A stretch of 60,000 nucleotides of DNA from Liolophura sinensis (lineage: Eukaryota > Mollusca > Polyplacophora > Chitonida > Chitonidae), in contig NC_088295.1 of assembly GCF_032854445.1 (NCBI RefSeq), forward strand, positions 87,505,836 through 87,565,835. Reading direction: 5' to 3'. Within the stretch, counting starts at the first letter, position 1, and the number at the start of each line of letters is the position of its first letter. Made by a program: the position numbers and the translations under genes. The notes beneath the pieces were generated by a model. That model did not search any database. It was not told the DNA's origin and was given only the letters and a program-made list of their open reading frames with translations. This document shows, in pieces, positions 30,562 to 43,319 of this stretch.

Positions 30562-33500
30562 TTATATCTTATGATAAAGGCCAATGGCCTTCAAATAATT
30601 GATGACTACATCGCCAGCGATGTTGTCAAACAAATCATATCTTGAGACGACCGTGTAGAATCTCTGCCGAACGTGGGCAAAGTCTGCACAGTCAACCAAG
30701 ATATGTTTGATGCCATATGGGCATCGCACGCAAAACACTGCTCCCATCTAGTATGAAATTGTGCGTTAGACGAGAATGCCCAACACGACACCTTGTTAAG
30801 ACTACTTGGTCTCTACGAGACTTTTCGCAAGTATAATTATTGTAGCCAATGACAGGATGAATAGCATGCAGTTTATTGTGGATCCGCAAGTCCCCATTCA
30901 CCCTGCCAAAGGCGACGAATATATTTAAGAATATTACACTTCACGTCAGTATAAGGAACTTTAACCCGAGATACAGGTTTATATAGGGCAGCTTTCGCTT
31001 CCCTGTCCACGACTGTGTTTCCATGGATACCTGTGTGACTTGGTATCCAACAGAATATAATATCTTTACCTCTCTTATTTAAGTTTCGGTGTTTGGCTAT
31101 GATCTCAAATATCAATGGATTTTTAAATTTATTATTCTGAATCGCCAAAGGGCAAGACAGCGAGTCGCTACATATCACTGCCCTCTGGGCATTCCCAAAA
31201 GAAACATATGATAAGGCCAGGAGTATAGCCCTGGCCTCTGCAGAAAAGATTGAAGACGAGGATGGAAGACGAAGAGAAGTGACCCGCTGCTCTAAGACAG
31301 CCGAAGCCGCAACTCTGTTCCCATCCTTTGACCCGTCAGTATATATACATTTATAATCCATATAATCAGCCTTTATTTCAGCAAAACTTTGCTGAATTAT
31401 AAGAGGATTTGTATTTGATTTATTATATTTACGTAGATCAAATATTAGTTTAGGTTGTGGGAGAAGCCATGGAGGAGACTCCGGTAAAGACACCGAAGCT
31501 ATATCCTTCAGCTTGATGTTAGCTTCCACAATATGGTCCCGTGTGCAAAGACCGAACGAAGGGATCTTGTTAGGACATTTAATATATTTGTCTACATATA
31601 ATGGATTGAAAACACAATCGTAGGCAGGGTTTGTTGGATGTGCTTTAAGCTTTGTAGCATATTGAAGACTAAGTTTAATACGTCGGTTGTATAAGGAAGG
31701 CTCATTTGCCTCCACGTATAAACTTTCTACTGGTGAGGTTCTAAAAGCACCAAGGCTGAGCCCCAAACCTTGGTGATGAACAGGATCCAACATTATAATA
31801 TACGACTTCCTAGCGGAACCGTAAATGATGGATCCATAGTCCAATTTAGACCCCACCAGAGAACGATATAAATTAAGTAAAACTGATCGGTCAGCACACC
31901 AATCGGTGCTGGACACGACCTTAATTATATCGAGAACCTTTGTACATTTAGCTTTAAGCATTTTTATATGACGTATAAAAGATAGTTTACTATCAAATAT
32001 TATACCTAAAAATTTAGTTTCTCCAACATTTTTAATCTGTTCACCACAAAAATTAAGCTCGGGATCAAGATGAAGTTTCTGTTTGTTACAAAAATGCATA
32101 CCGACGGTTTTAGACGTTGAAAATCTAAAACCGTTTTCAGTTGCCCATTTCTCGATTTTGTTGAGACAAAGCTGCAACTGACGTTCGATATTATTCATAT
32201 TCTTAGCTCGGTAGCATATAAGGAAATCATCCACGTATAAAGAACCCTGTATGCCAGATGTTAATGTTTTTGCTAGGCTATTTATTTTTATGCTGAACAG
32301 AGTTGGTGATAGAATGCTGCCCTGGGGTACACCCATTTCCTGCTCATACGAGTCAGAAAGAGTGGACCCAACCCGTACCTTAAACTGACGATCGGATAAA
32401 AATTGTGATATAAATACAGGTAATCGACCTTTAAGACCCATATAGGTGAGGTCTTTTAAAATACCATATTTCCATGTGGTGTCGTAAGCCTTTTCAAGGT
32501 CAAAACATATGGACACCACATGTTCATTATTAACAAAAACCATCACGAATAAAATCGAACAAGGTGATCTAAAGTAGATCGACCTTGACGAAAACCACAT
32601 TGAATGTTAGATAAAATCTTGTTGGTTTCAAGAAACCAAACAAGTCTATCATTAATCATCCGTTCCATAGTCTTACAGACACAGCTGGTAAGAGCTATGG
32701 GACGGTAATTATTTGGATCAGTATGATCCTTACCCGGTTTAGGGACGGGGATAATACGCGCCTCCCTCCATGACGGTGGAAAATTACCAGTTGTCCAAAT
32801 ATCATTAAGCAAATCCAAGAGAGTCTCCAATGGCTCAGGTGGTAAATGGTTCAGAAACTTATAATATACATTATCGGGACCGCAAGCAGTATCGTGGGCC
32901 TTTTTAATGCAGTCTTAAGTTCTTCGATATTAAACGGACGATTATAATCTTCTAAATTCTTAGAAGAAAAGGGCAATTTGGTTTTCTCCTTCTGGTTTTT
33001 AATATGCTGGAATTCTTTAGTATAGTTCTCAGAAGAAGATTTTGTTGAAATTGTTTCAGCTAATTTATTGGCTATATCAGATGGAGAGGTTAATATATTA
33101 TCTCCATCTTTTAAATGCTGAACTTTTGCTTTATTATTTTTGCCCTTAAGTTTCTGAACCATGTTCCAGACCTTACGCATGGGTGTATTTGACGTAATGC
33201 CCGAAACACAGTTCCGCCAACAAGATCATCTCTTGGACTTGAGTAATCGACGAGGGTTTACTTTTGGATTTGGGATTTGTCGAGGTCTTAGGTATAGTTC
33301 TATCGGCAGCTCGTAATACAAGCTCGTTAAATTTTAACGCAGGGTCATCTGCTACTTTGAGGATCTCTGGAGAGATATCAGCCTCACAGAACATCTCAAA
33401 GGCGATCCAATCTGCTTTATCGAATTTCCACCTAGCTACACGTTCCAAAGAATTAGAAGTGATATGTTCTAGGATAATAGGAAAATGGTCACTACCACAA

Positions 33501-34040
33501 AGATCGTCATGCACCTTCCAAGAAAAATCAAGGAGAAGTGATGGATCTGTGATAGTGAGATCGATAGCAGAATAAGTGCCATTACCCGGATGTAAATAGG
33601 TATTAGAACCATCATTGAAATAACACAGTTCCTCCTTAGATAAGAAATCCTGCACTATCTTGCCTTTATTATGTATGTTATTACTGCCCCATAGAGGGTT
33701 ATGGGAATTAAAATCTCCCATAATTATAAAAGGTTTTGGCAATTGTTCTATTAAATTATGTAACTGCAAAGCTGACAAAGAAATGTTAGGAGGAATATAC
33801 ACTGAACATAATGTGATTGTATCAGACAACGAGACACGGACGGCCACAGCCTGAAGCTCTGTATCCAGAGGAACAGGGCTGTGGATAATATTGTTATATA
33901 TGAATATTGAGGAGCCGCCTGCAGCTCGCTCTTCTTCATTTGAATAAGTACTATACAAAGAATAATTTTTAAGAGTTATTTTATCTTTGTCAGATGTCTT
34001 CAGGTGAGTTTCCTGAAGACAAAGGGCAATAGGATTTAGG
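30562..34040 (-). pseudogene. LINE 2 ORF2: endonuclease, RT, RNase H, zinc knuckle
   Basis: Endonuclease (33173-34040): CLQETHLK, MGDFNSHNPLWG, SAIDLTITD and GSDHFPI are present; the N-terminal part with the first catalytic Asn is missing. A linker follows at 32851-33180. RT: NNYRPIALTSCVCKTMERM, FDLEKAYDTTW, MGVPQGSILSPTLF and the catalytic SLYVDDFLI. RNase H: CIYTDGSKDG, FSAEARAILL, ICSDSLSC and IPSHTGIHGNTVVDREA, all catalytic residues present. The knuckle region has VFCVRCPYGIKHILVDC. Frame changes lie near 33175, 32900, 32570, 30890 and 30750. The longest open piece is 575 codons (30873-32600). Confidence 0.93.
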
Positions 34041-35318
34041 TAATGTATCCATCACCTCCGCATCTGATGTTGAAGGACCAACGTCCTCCAACGATCCAAA
34101 CCTATTAAAAGTTTGGATAGGATCCCTAGTGGCCTTAGAGGGACGCTCTGTTGGGTCACTAGGTTTATCAGTTGTTTGCTTATTATTATTTTGAGATTTG
34201 TTTCTGGATTTGTTTTTGTCATTATTTTTAGAGGAATTGGGCTCAGCTGGTTTACCAGGATGCTCTGTATTGTTTACTGTTTTTATTTGGTGTGTTGAAG
34301 TAGTCTGAGTTGAGGAAGAATTTAACGAAGGTTGAGACGAAATTTGCGCAGAAACATAACTAGGTTTGTCGTTTTCAATGGGCCAAGTCCAAGAGGTTTG
34401 AGTAGCAACAGTTGCTACTCGCTTGACCACATTAGCAAACGAAGTCTGTGGAGAAGTATTAGTAAGTGAGGCTAATTTCCGGGCTTCCTGATATGATATG
34501 TTGTTTTTAATTTTCAGGTTGATAATTTGCTTTTCCCTAAGGAAAAGCGGACAGTCCCTTGACGAGGCCATGTGATCTCCACTGCAGTTGCAACACTTAC
34601 CGGTGTTGCTGCAGCCGAAACCATCATGCCTTCCACTGCCACATCTGAAGCAAATGAGTTTGTTCTTACATTGTCCCTTGCCATGACCAAATCGTTGGCA
34701 ATTAAAACAACGTGTAGCATTAGGGATATATAAATCCACATTAACCCTATAGGGGCCAACGTAAATATGCGATGGAAGGGAGGTAGTGTTAAAGGTTAGC
34801 AGGTAAGTATTAAGTTTAAGGATGTTACCAGATTTCTTCGTAATGAAGCGTTTTACTCTGATAACACCTTGTGAATTTAGTTCTTGGCAGATTTCTTCCT
34901 CAGTTAGATCAGTTATATCGCCATCCCTGTCACGAATGATTCCCTGACAGCTGTTCAGGGAATGGTGAGGGGATGTGAAAACAGATATATCAGATATTTT
35001 ATTTAAGTTAAGTAAATTTTTTGATTGTTGTTGCCGGAAACATTCAATGAGAACGTCTCCCGATCTAAGCTTTTTAACGTTTTTAAGAGTTCCAGCTGCA
35101 CCCTGGAGAGCCCTTTGCAACAGAAACGGATGAATTTTTGAAGCCGGCTTTTGTTCACTCTTAGTTGAGAGAACAATGAAAGCCGGACAACTGTTCTGTT
35201 CATTATCAAGCGAGTCTGATAACTTCCTCTTTTTATCAGCACTTAAAGACAAAGTCGGCTTAGAGGAAGACCGGTTACATACATTTGAAGCATTTAAAGA
35301 AAGTTTTAAAGTAGACAT
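33990..35318 (-). CDS. LINE 2 ORF1: gag-like CCHC protein
   Basis: A 442-codon ORF with ATG at 35318. The N-terminal half is basic and Ser-rich. The middle part (about residues 150-200) reads ITKKSGNILKLNTYLLTF, like the RNA-binding region of I/Jockey ORF1 proteins. Zinc knuckles follow: CFNCQRFGHGKGQCKN, CFRCGSGRHDGFGC and CCNCSGDHMASSRDC, then FLREKQIINLKIKNNISYQE. The Ser/Thr/Asn/Lys-rich tail ends inside sequence that also encodes the endonuclease in another frame, so its natural end and the ORF2 start appear to have been deleted. Role in the family: RNA binding and particle assembly. Confidence 0.9.
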   Translation of the reverse strand: MSTLKLSLNASNVCNRSSSKPTLSLSADKKRKLSDSLDNEQNSCPAFIVLSTKSEQKPASKIHPFLLQRALQGAAGTLKNVKKLRSGDVLIECFRQQQSKNLLNLNKISDISVFTSPHHSLNSCQGIIRDRDGDITDLTEEEICQELNSQGVIRVKRFITKKSGNILKLNTYLLTFNTTSLPSHIYVGPYRVNVDLYIPNATRCFNCQRFGHGKGQCKNKLICFRCGSGRHDGFGCSNTGKCCNCSGDHMASSRDCPLFLREKQIINLKIKNNISYQEARKLASLTNTSPQTSFANVVKRVATVATQTSWTWPIENDKPSYVSAQISSQPSLNSSSTQTTSTHQIKTVNNTEHPGKPAEPNSSKNNDKNKSRNKSQNNNKQTTDKPSDPTERPSKATRDPIQTFNRFGSLEDVGPSTSDAEVMDTLPKSYCPLSSGNSPEDI

Positions 35319-35922
35319 GGCATATATTTATAAATTTCACCCCATATGTTCCCCACTCACCGCGGAGTACCAACAAGGGCGATGCCTGAACCTGGGAATA
35401 CCCAGCAGGAAAGACACCCAAGGACTCCATATGAGGTATACTCGAACAGATTGATTTATACCAACAGGTTAAATTCAATCTACTCGATTGACCCATGAGC
35501 CACCGCCTCAAAACGTAGTCCCGCAAACGATATTTCAAAAATAACATTTGTTCTCTAAATGATGTGCTGATATAGAGGCAACTGGGATCACGCAGAGGCA
35601 AGACATGACCAAGCCGATTGATCGGACCGGGTCCATCCGACCTCCCGTCTCTCTCCAAGTAAGGGCCAAAGTGGCGTGTTGGGCGTGAGGATCTCGCAAG
35701 ACCAACCCGCCCTCAGCCACCAGGATCCCGTCCTCGTAGATTACTGGTCGCAACCCACGGCAAACAGGTCGCTCCTCAGTTGCCTCTCACACAACCGAGA
35801 AGATGTGAGCCTATTATATTCACCGGGCTCACACAGGAGAGCTCTAGGTTAGTCGACTTTTACGACAAGCTTGCCTAGAGGGCTGAGGTCCTATTCTTAT
35901 CACCCCGGAAACCCCACGGGGG
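35319..35922 (-). promoter_or_regulatory. LINE 2 5' UTR
   Basis: About 600 bp of G/C-richer leader between the element's 5' end and the ORF1 ATG. Full-length LINEs of this group carry an internal RNA polymerase II promoter here. No motif was fixed. Confidence 0.6.
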
Positions 35923-35935
35923 GAAACGATTTAGA
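35923..35935. repeat. Target-site duplication, right copy (gaaacgatttaga)
   Basis: Perfect copy of 30286-30298. Confidence 0.93.
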
Positions 35936-35999
35936 TGAAATACATAGGGTTACCTTAACACTAGGATAACTCCAATCATACATTAACAATAAAGAAATT

Positions 36000-36230
36000 T
36001 CACAATGAAACGATTATGATTTTGTGATAATCTTTGGTTTGAGGATATTTTGGAAGGTCTATAGCTTCCCCTGACATAAGACTCTTCCATAGGCTGGGGT
36101 TGAAAACATTGTCGGCCTGGATTTCCAGCATAAAAGTGCCCTTAGCTAACATCGTTTCCCAGAAATTCACGGTCAGGAAAAGCGACTGCTTGGAGTTATT
36201 AAGCACTATGATGTTTGTTTGTTTGTTCAT
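36000..36230 (-). other. Coding-like ORF of unknown origin
   Basis: 76 codons with composition like real protein (NVFNPSLWKSLMSGEAIDLP) but no recognised family, splice context or neighbours. It could be a pseudogene or mobile-element scrap. Confidence 0.3.
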
Positions 36231-36309
36231 TGTATCCTATCTACTTCCCTTCAGCCATGAGATCCATACACTAGTCGTAGAACTAGTTGTGTTTTTTAAT
36301 TAAATATTT

Positions 36310-38865
36310 CTTATTGTTTATATTTTTAGTATTTTACTTTACCTATCCTGATTTTGTAAATTTGAAATAAAAATATCTCTTATCTTGGAACTTATCTTAT
36401 GTTGTAATTATACAACCTTATGGATATTCGCGGCCATGCTAAAATCATTACGCTGCCTGATAATCGCAAGCATCCTGGCTTCTTGACAAGCAGCTAAAAC
36501 TTCTGGTGTCTGGCATTAAGCTGTGGTCTGTCAAGTACTTGATATAGCCTTGTCAGGGAAAGCACTGACGGCACTGCTCTATTAATATCTGGTCAGCTGT
36601 GCCTAGTAACGTGCAGTTCTACATGTATGCAGGTGGCAAGAAAATTTTAGTTTTATGTACAGTAAAATAAAACAATGATTAACCATTTTAATGGCTTTAC
36701 AAGTCTGAACAAAACCGTCCATGTTAATTTATGTTAACCCTTGCTCTCTTGTAAGATTTTATTTCTCTCCAAAGCGAAGAACTGATACGAAACTACCGCG
36801 TCTCACCACAAAACTCCTAACATAAGCCGCAGTCGATCCAGCAAGAGCAGGATTTAAACAGCCTACCTCACTGTCATCAGGGTCGAAATAAGCCCTTTAG
36901 ACGAGTCATTTACTGATTCTAAAGAGTTCATCACCATATACATACTTACATACTTACATGTCGCTATAATACTAGTATTTTCTTTATTCATTTACTTCAT
37001 TTTTGTTGAATGCTGTGGTCAAGAACTGTTCGGTGTATGTAGTGGTTTTAGGTGTATAGGGAGAAAACTGGAATGACCGGCGAAAGCAACTTCCGTTTGT
37101 CAGGTACCTTGCGAATCTCCTGACTTAAGTTTGCTGCCGAATCAGGGAGAGCATGATTCGAACGCGCGATCTCATTGGTAAAGATTCAGACAGTCACAAC
37201 AAACCACTGATTTAACGGTCAGAGCGAGCAAGGTACCCGATATTTCCCTGTATTGTAGCCCACCTATTTAGTGGCAAAGCTGAGAGAAACAAAAAATCGA
37301 AAATTTCATTTGGGAAGATTAACTGTAAGAATTTGTAATTTCTTAGAAATCTGTAGAAGGCTAAGAAAGGCAGATTACACGCCCGATTTATCAGACCGAT
37401 TTTGATAACATCCGAGTCCCACTGTAGGATATTTAAAGTATTAAGAAATCCTTCATAACCGCAGCCGGCTTGTGGAGAAATTTGAATACCGGTATATAAA
37501 GACGCTTAGCTACCCTAATGCCAGTGAGGATACGAATGCTGCAACATATATTTTGTATTTATAAAATCGTCTCTGTCAAAAGAGTTCCCGGAAGTAAAGA
37601 GCTATTGCTCTAGTAAAAAAAAAGGGTTTGTCAGAGAAACATTTAGGAGGATTTACTTAGAGCAGCGGACTAATTCCTCTGCTCTCATCACTGTTCGCGT
37701 GGGGCGGGGGGGGGGGGGCTTGGTGACAATGAGCAATGTCCGCAGTGTCGACTAAGAGTCCAACATTATGACACATGAAAGACATCTACATCTTCTGAGA
37801 GTAGAACACATTTATACTGAGTCGAGAGAATAGAGCGATTGCCTTTGTAATGGTGCGTGTTCAGTGAGCTGAGGGACGACGATCGTCAGGTGATAGGTTT
37901 GTTATAGGCTGATAATATGCAGGTAATTGGTTTGTAGAAGGCAGGTATAGACACTTAGTACGTGGACAGGTGAGCACCTGAGCCACCCTTCCATTCCATG
38001 TCTGCATAGCACGTGACTTCCGAGATAGCACGAGACTTCCGAGAAGAATGAAGCGAACTTCAAAACATTTGCGCCGACACGCAAGGTACTATACGAAATT
38101 CGATACTAGAGACGTTAATCTAAATGACCCATGTCTACAATCATTTTCTTTCAGCTAGCATGAGTTGTTCATGTTGTTATCGATAAAGAAACCGTTGCTG
38201 CTGTAAAAGGACGTCATTTACCTTTACCCAGTAAACACATACTCCAACTGTGACACAATAGACACATAATTTGAAGACGATGTGAATCAATGTTGGCCAT
38301 TTTTACAGGAAACAAGGGGCTTCTACAAAGGCCTGGATCTAGCTTCACAGTCAGAGACGTGCCCCACAAAGCACTTGATAAACGTTGAAATTATCCGCTG
38401 ACCACACAGTGAGAAAAACTAACCCATTACCTCCGCAGTGTGAAAGCGAAACAGAAAGGTTTGTTTATTAGGCATTTATGTAAGGTTCAGGTGGCCAATT
38501 GTGTTGTCCGGAAGAACGTGATGCAACAAACCACTGAAGCAGAGTAGCGGAGAGGGAATCAAGGAAGAGTCAAGAGGCGCTTGTCCCAGGGCTAGACCTC
38601 GTGTTCAGCAGCCCTGTAGCAAATGGTTTCTTCTGGCAGCAGCTATTGAGTGGCCGTGATAGATTATACTGGCCTACCACAAAGTAACAGGTAGTAAAGC
38701 GGGACACAACATAAAATGTTCCATGATCACAGCTGTTTACCGTCGCTGTTTGCGAATTCAGTCATGGCATTCATGTATATTCACCATGGGATTATTTACC
38801 TTTATCACAATAACTCACTATTCTCTGAATAAGTAATAAGAGACATGATTATAACATATACGTCT
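36310..38865. other. No gene seen
   Basis: AT-rich with short ORFs lacking recognisable content. A 13-base G run lies at about 37707-37719, and a short duplication (tagcacg, gacttccgaga) near 38007-38045. Confidence 0.4.
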
Positions 38866-38884
38866 CAGAGTGGAATTATGCTTG

Positions 38885-39530
<646 letters not shown>

Positions 39531-39534
39531 CTAA

Positions 39535-40620
39535 CATTCCCTGCACGCTAGCACAATTGAAAGATACTTAGAACAAATAAAACCCCTGGCTTAAACAACT
39601 ACTTTATTCACGCTGTCTGCGAATAACCGTGCTTACCTTAAATCAGGCCCATTTGCGAAACCAGATGATACATGGCATCACAAAAGAATTCAGCACACAC
39701 AAACCCAAGTTTAAGCGAGCGTTATATGTACACACACCTTATATAGAAGTGTTATAGAAACAGTTTTCACTGGTTTGCCTCATGACAAGAGCATTTTCTT
39801 TGGGGTCTTTTTTGCATTAGTTTACCGTGAATGATCTCGACCTATGCTTTTCTTTTGAACAGGTATCAGTTAAGTTATTGCTTTTCAAACGTCACTCATA
39901 GTGATGGGAATACTAATAAAATTGCCATATATCTGGCTTAACAAAAAGGGAATTAAGCGCATGAGGCTCTGAAAGATCCCACGGCAATATAATTATCGTT
40001 TGGTAGAACCTACAGAACGCTCCCATACAGAACGTAGACAAAGCTTTGCTGTGTTATAAATGTGGTTTGTACGCTTGAGCCATAAATGTGTAAATAGGAG
40101 TCGAAAAAAGTCCGCATACGCAAACAGTATATACACAGGCTGTGCGTAAAGACTTGACACAAACATGCTGACTGATTTCATAATTAGATAGCAATTCAGG
40201 AAAACCCGAAAACTATACAGACACGAACTGATCAAATAAGACATTCTAAATGACATGTGAGAACAGTTCGAGGCCTTCGATGTGGTCCGAAATCGACTAT
40301 GCCATAGTAACCATTAAGGCTCACGGATGAATGGACGTATAGAAGTCCTCGAAAGCACAATGAAAAAGAAAGTCTTGCTAATCTCATGGGAAACAGACCC
40401 AAATGAATTGTTGACATTATTGGGATGTCTTATTCTTTTATTTATTTATGAGGAACAACCTCAAGAATTTCATATGTCCAAAGGTATGATTCTCATTTGG
40501 GAACTGTGATGCAACTGTGGATTTATTCCATTCCACCTGATTCTTTATGTAACGAAAGATAAGTTTGGGTCAGAGAACATTCAGGGGGGCTAAATAAGAC
40601 GGACTGTGCATGTCATAACA
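39535..40620. other. No gene seen
   Basis: No convincing coding or repeat signal. Confidence 0.4.
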
Positions 40621-40625
40621 AACCG

Positions 40626-40970
40626 GTACGTACAATTAGGCTAACTGTCTAGATCATGTCAAAACATAGCGGTACGTACAATTAGGCTGACTGTCTAGAT
40701 CATGCCATAACATACGTACAATTAGGCTGACTGTCTAGATCATGCCATAACATGCGTACAATTAGGTCGACTGTCTAGATCATACCATAACATACGCACA
40801 ATTAGGCTGACTGTCTATATCATGCTATAACATACGCACAATTAGGCTGACTGTCAAGATCATGCTATAGCATACGTACAATTAGGTTGACTGTCTAGAT
40901 CATGCCATAACATACGCACAATTAGGCTGACTGTCAAGATCATGCTATAGCATACGTACAATTAGGCTGT
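40626..40970. repeat. 40-bp minisatellite, about 8 copies
   Basis: Unit cgtacaattaggctgactgt plus ctagatcatgccataacata. The first two units carry a few extra bases. The late units alternate between ctagatcatgcc and caagatcatgct forms. Confidence 0.93.
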
Positions 40971-40979
40971 ATATAAATA

Positions 40980-42515
40980 TACTTATGTCAATATGTTTGT
41001 CATCAATTATTGTTGTTGCATCATTGTTTTGAATTCTTGAATTGTTTTTGTATATACTGGTAAACAAATGTAATCGTATCTGAATTATTTCAGTACATTG
41101 TTTAAACTGAACCGACTGGTGTAATTTTCTTTAACCTGATATTTAAAATCTACCTCATTTGTTGATTTGATTGAAATGGTATCTTATTATTTTTAAGGTT
41201 ACATTACACGTTATAAGTAAAGTTACCCGGGTAATACAAAAAATATGTTGCTGAATATTGGCGAACGACTCAGTATACATATCATTCACTCTAGCTAAAT
41301 ACAGTAGAGTTCATCGTTTATTATATTTATTAGGCATAGTCCCAGCTTGACTTCTTCATTAACCCCTGGAAATCTTTGGTTTTACCAACCTGTATGGAAC
41401 TACATCTTGTCGCCCGCGAACTGAAAATTCTGAATTCATATCCCTTTATTTTGTAGGAAAATAAAGGCCATAAATTCGCAGTTAACACAAATATAACCGA
41501 CACATCCACTAAGACAGCATCCGAACTTCGGAAACCGTCATTTCCGTATTACCTCTCTCTGTTGCTAAGATTGACTCGGCTGCTCTTCCAAAAATTATGA
41601 TCTCATCTTTCTCCCTCAATAAAGAGTTAATATTAAAAGAAAAACAAGAAAAAAAAAAACAAAAAACAAAAAAAAAAAAAAAACAAGCTGTCAGTCCCAC
41701 AATCCTCTTGATTTCCAAACCAAAGATTTCACGAGATCATCTTTTAATAGGGAATTCACTAGGTTAGTGAACAGGAGAGTACAGATCTGCAACTCTGCGA
41801 GCTGGGAATAACTGTTGTAGAATGGGCAGAACTTCTCCATCATGTGTATGTATGTATTGCTGAGTTTTCCTTTGGTGGAGAAACAAGAAAAAAAACCATA
41901 ACGTCCTGAATTAAGCGACAGCTGTGACGCAGTGAGACATCGACTGTTGTATGTGAATTGGGTATGATCCTATAAACGTTTGAAAATTTTGTTAAATACC
42001 GTAAACTGAAGAATAAACGAAAATCACACAAAACGGAACTGTGTTTATAAGCGTTTTGTGTGATAAAAACATTTCTATTCATAGATACATAACAAGATAT
42101 TGTCTAAAAGGAAAAACAGCGAATGTAGTGTAGTAATAATGTTCCTGTGATGTAACAGAATAAAGAATTCACGGACTCTCTTGTTTTTGAAGGTACAATT
42201 GGTAGGCCTACGCCATTAGCACTCTACCTCACCAAGATTTGAATACACATTCGCACAGACACACATTAGTTAAATATATAGTAGTTTTGGTTCTCACTAT
42301 CAACCTTCTATATACAAATCTGTTCTCCATTTACTTAACATAAGCTCAGAACATTTTGTTAAAGTTCTCCTACTTAAGCCATTCCATCTGTGACCAATAA
42401 TCTAGAAAACACAATATTGTTAAACAGCAAATTTTCCTGTGACCCATCCGGTGATTTTTTTGCGAGATGTATAATACAACCATACAAGATAAAACACAGC
42501 GCAATCAAACCAGAA
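40980..42515. other. No gene seen; A-rich tract
   Basis: An A-rich low-complexity tract lies at about 41637-41685. Other short ORFs lack content. Confidence 0.4.
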
Positions 42516-42519
42516 CAGT

Positions 42520-42638
42520 TACGACAATGTGATAGTTCGTGAAAAGTTAAAAGTATTACTGGTGAAATTCGGTCTGTTGTCAGTTTAACTCAGGGTTTTA
42601 TTTCAGCTGTTAATGTATAAACTTATGAAGTAGCAGGG
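42520..42638. repeat. Dispersed repeat R1, copy 2
   Basis: Aligns with 7755-7880 (tgtgatagtt, ctgtcagttta, tcagggttt, gtagca). It is interrupted at its right end by the SINE at 42639. Confidence 0.7.
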
Positions 42639-42904
42639 CCTCCGTTGCTCAGTTGGGTAGCGCGCTAACGCAGCGTAATGACCTAGTAGCCTCTCACCAA
42701 TGTGGTCGCTGTGAGTTCAAGTCCAGCTCATGCTGGCTTCTTCTCCGGCCGTACGTGGAATGACCTATCAGCAACCAGCAGATGGTGCTGGGTTCCCCCG
42801 GGCTCTGCCTGGATTCCAGCCACCATAATGCTGGCCGCCGTCGTATAAGTGAAATATTTTTGAGTACGGCTAAGACACCAATCAAATAAATAAATATATA
42901 TAAA
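42639..42904 (+). repeat. SINE family A, complete reference copy
   Basis: A tRNA-derived head with an A box (ttgctcagttgggtagcg) and B box (tgtgagttcaagtccagc), then the body: cggccgtacgtgg, ttcccccgggctctgcc, ccaccataatgctggccgcc. The 3' end is gaaatatttttgagtacgg and caccaatcaaataaataaat. About 265 bp. Confidence 0.88.
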
Positions 42905-42925
42905 GTTGCAATGTACTCCCCGTCT

Positions 42926-43295
42926 AGCACCACAGGCTCATAATCCCCTACAGCACTGAAGACTCATAACCCCCTAGCACTCTACTCATAACCCCCTATC
43001 ACCACAGGCCCATAACCCCCTACAGTACTGAAGACTCATAACCCCCTAGCACTGTACTCATAACCCCCTATCACCACAGGCCCATAACCCCCTACAGCAC
43101 TGAAGACTCATAACCCCCTAGCACTGTACTCATAACCCCCTATCACCACAGGCCCATAACCCCCTACAGCACTGAAGACTCATAACCCCCTAGCACTGTA
43201 CTCATAACCCCCTATCACCACAGGCCCATAACCCCCTACAGCACTGAAGACTCATAACCCCCTAGACTCATAAGCCCCTTTGGCACCATAGACTC
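42926..43295. repeat. 72-bp C-rich minisatellite, about 5 copies
   Basis: Each 72-bp unit holds three cataaccccct boxes spaced 20-28 bp. The minus strand therefore has regular GGGGG runs. The array starts within the dispersed repeat R1 text (gcaccacaggctcataa; cf. gcaccacggcttaa at 7884). Confidence 0.93.
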
Positions 43296-43319
43296 ACAAC
43301 TCTCTAGCAATGTGCATAG

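Larger units (their letters stand above)
30299..35922 (-). mobile_element. Full-length RNase H-bearing LINE (I/Nimb-like) with target-site duplication
   Basis: 5,624 bp bounded by the perfect 13-bp direct repeat gaaacgatttaga. Reading the minus strand, the 5' end is a G/C-rich leader starting near 35922 (ccccccgtggggtttccggg), about 600 bp long. ORF1 is a gag-like CCHC protein (35318-33990). ORF2 carries endonuclease, RT, RNase H and a zinc knuckle (about 34040-30562). A 3' UTR of about 260 bp ends ccgatgtggcgttaaaccat with an (ATTC)n tail. Long open stretches and intact terminal repeats point to a fairly recent insertion. About five frameshifts and a deletion at the ORF1/ORF2 junction make it non-autonomous now. 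Clade assignment is by domain order, not phylogeny. Confidence 0.95.

Noticed and set aside
33264-34298. Plus-strand ORFs within 33.2-34.3 kb
   Set aside because: Antisense to the LINE 2 endonuclease and ORF1, which have clear motifs on the minus strand.
40626-40970. CRISPR-like array
   Set aside because: Units are contiguous near-identical repeats without unique spacers, and the genome is animal.
41509-41718. Phe-rich minus-strand ORF
   Set aside because: Generated by an A-rich low-complexity tract.
42639-42720. Functional tRNA gene
   Set aside because: A and B boxes are present but no cloverleaf is completed; the sequence continues into a SINE body with a poly-AAAT tail.
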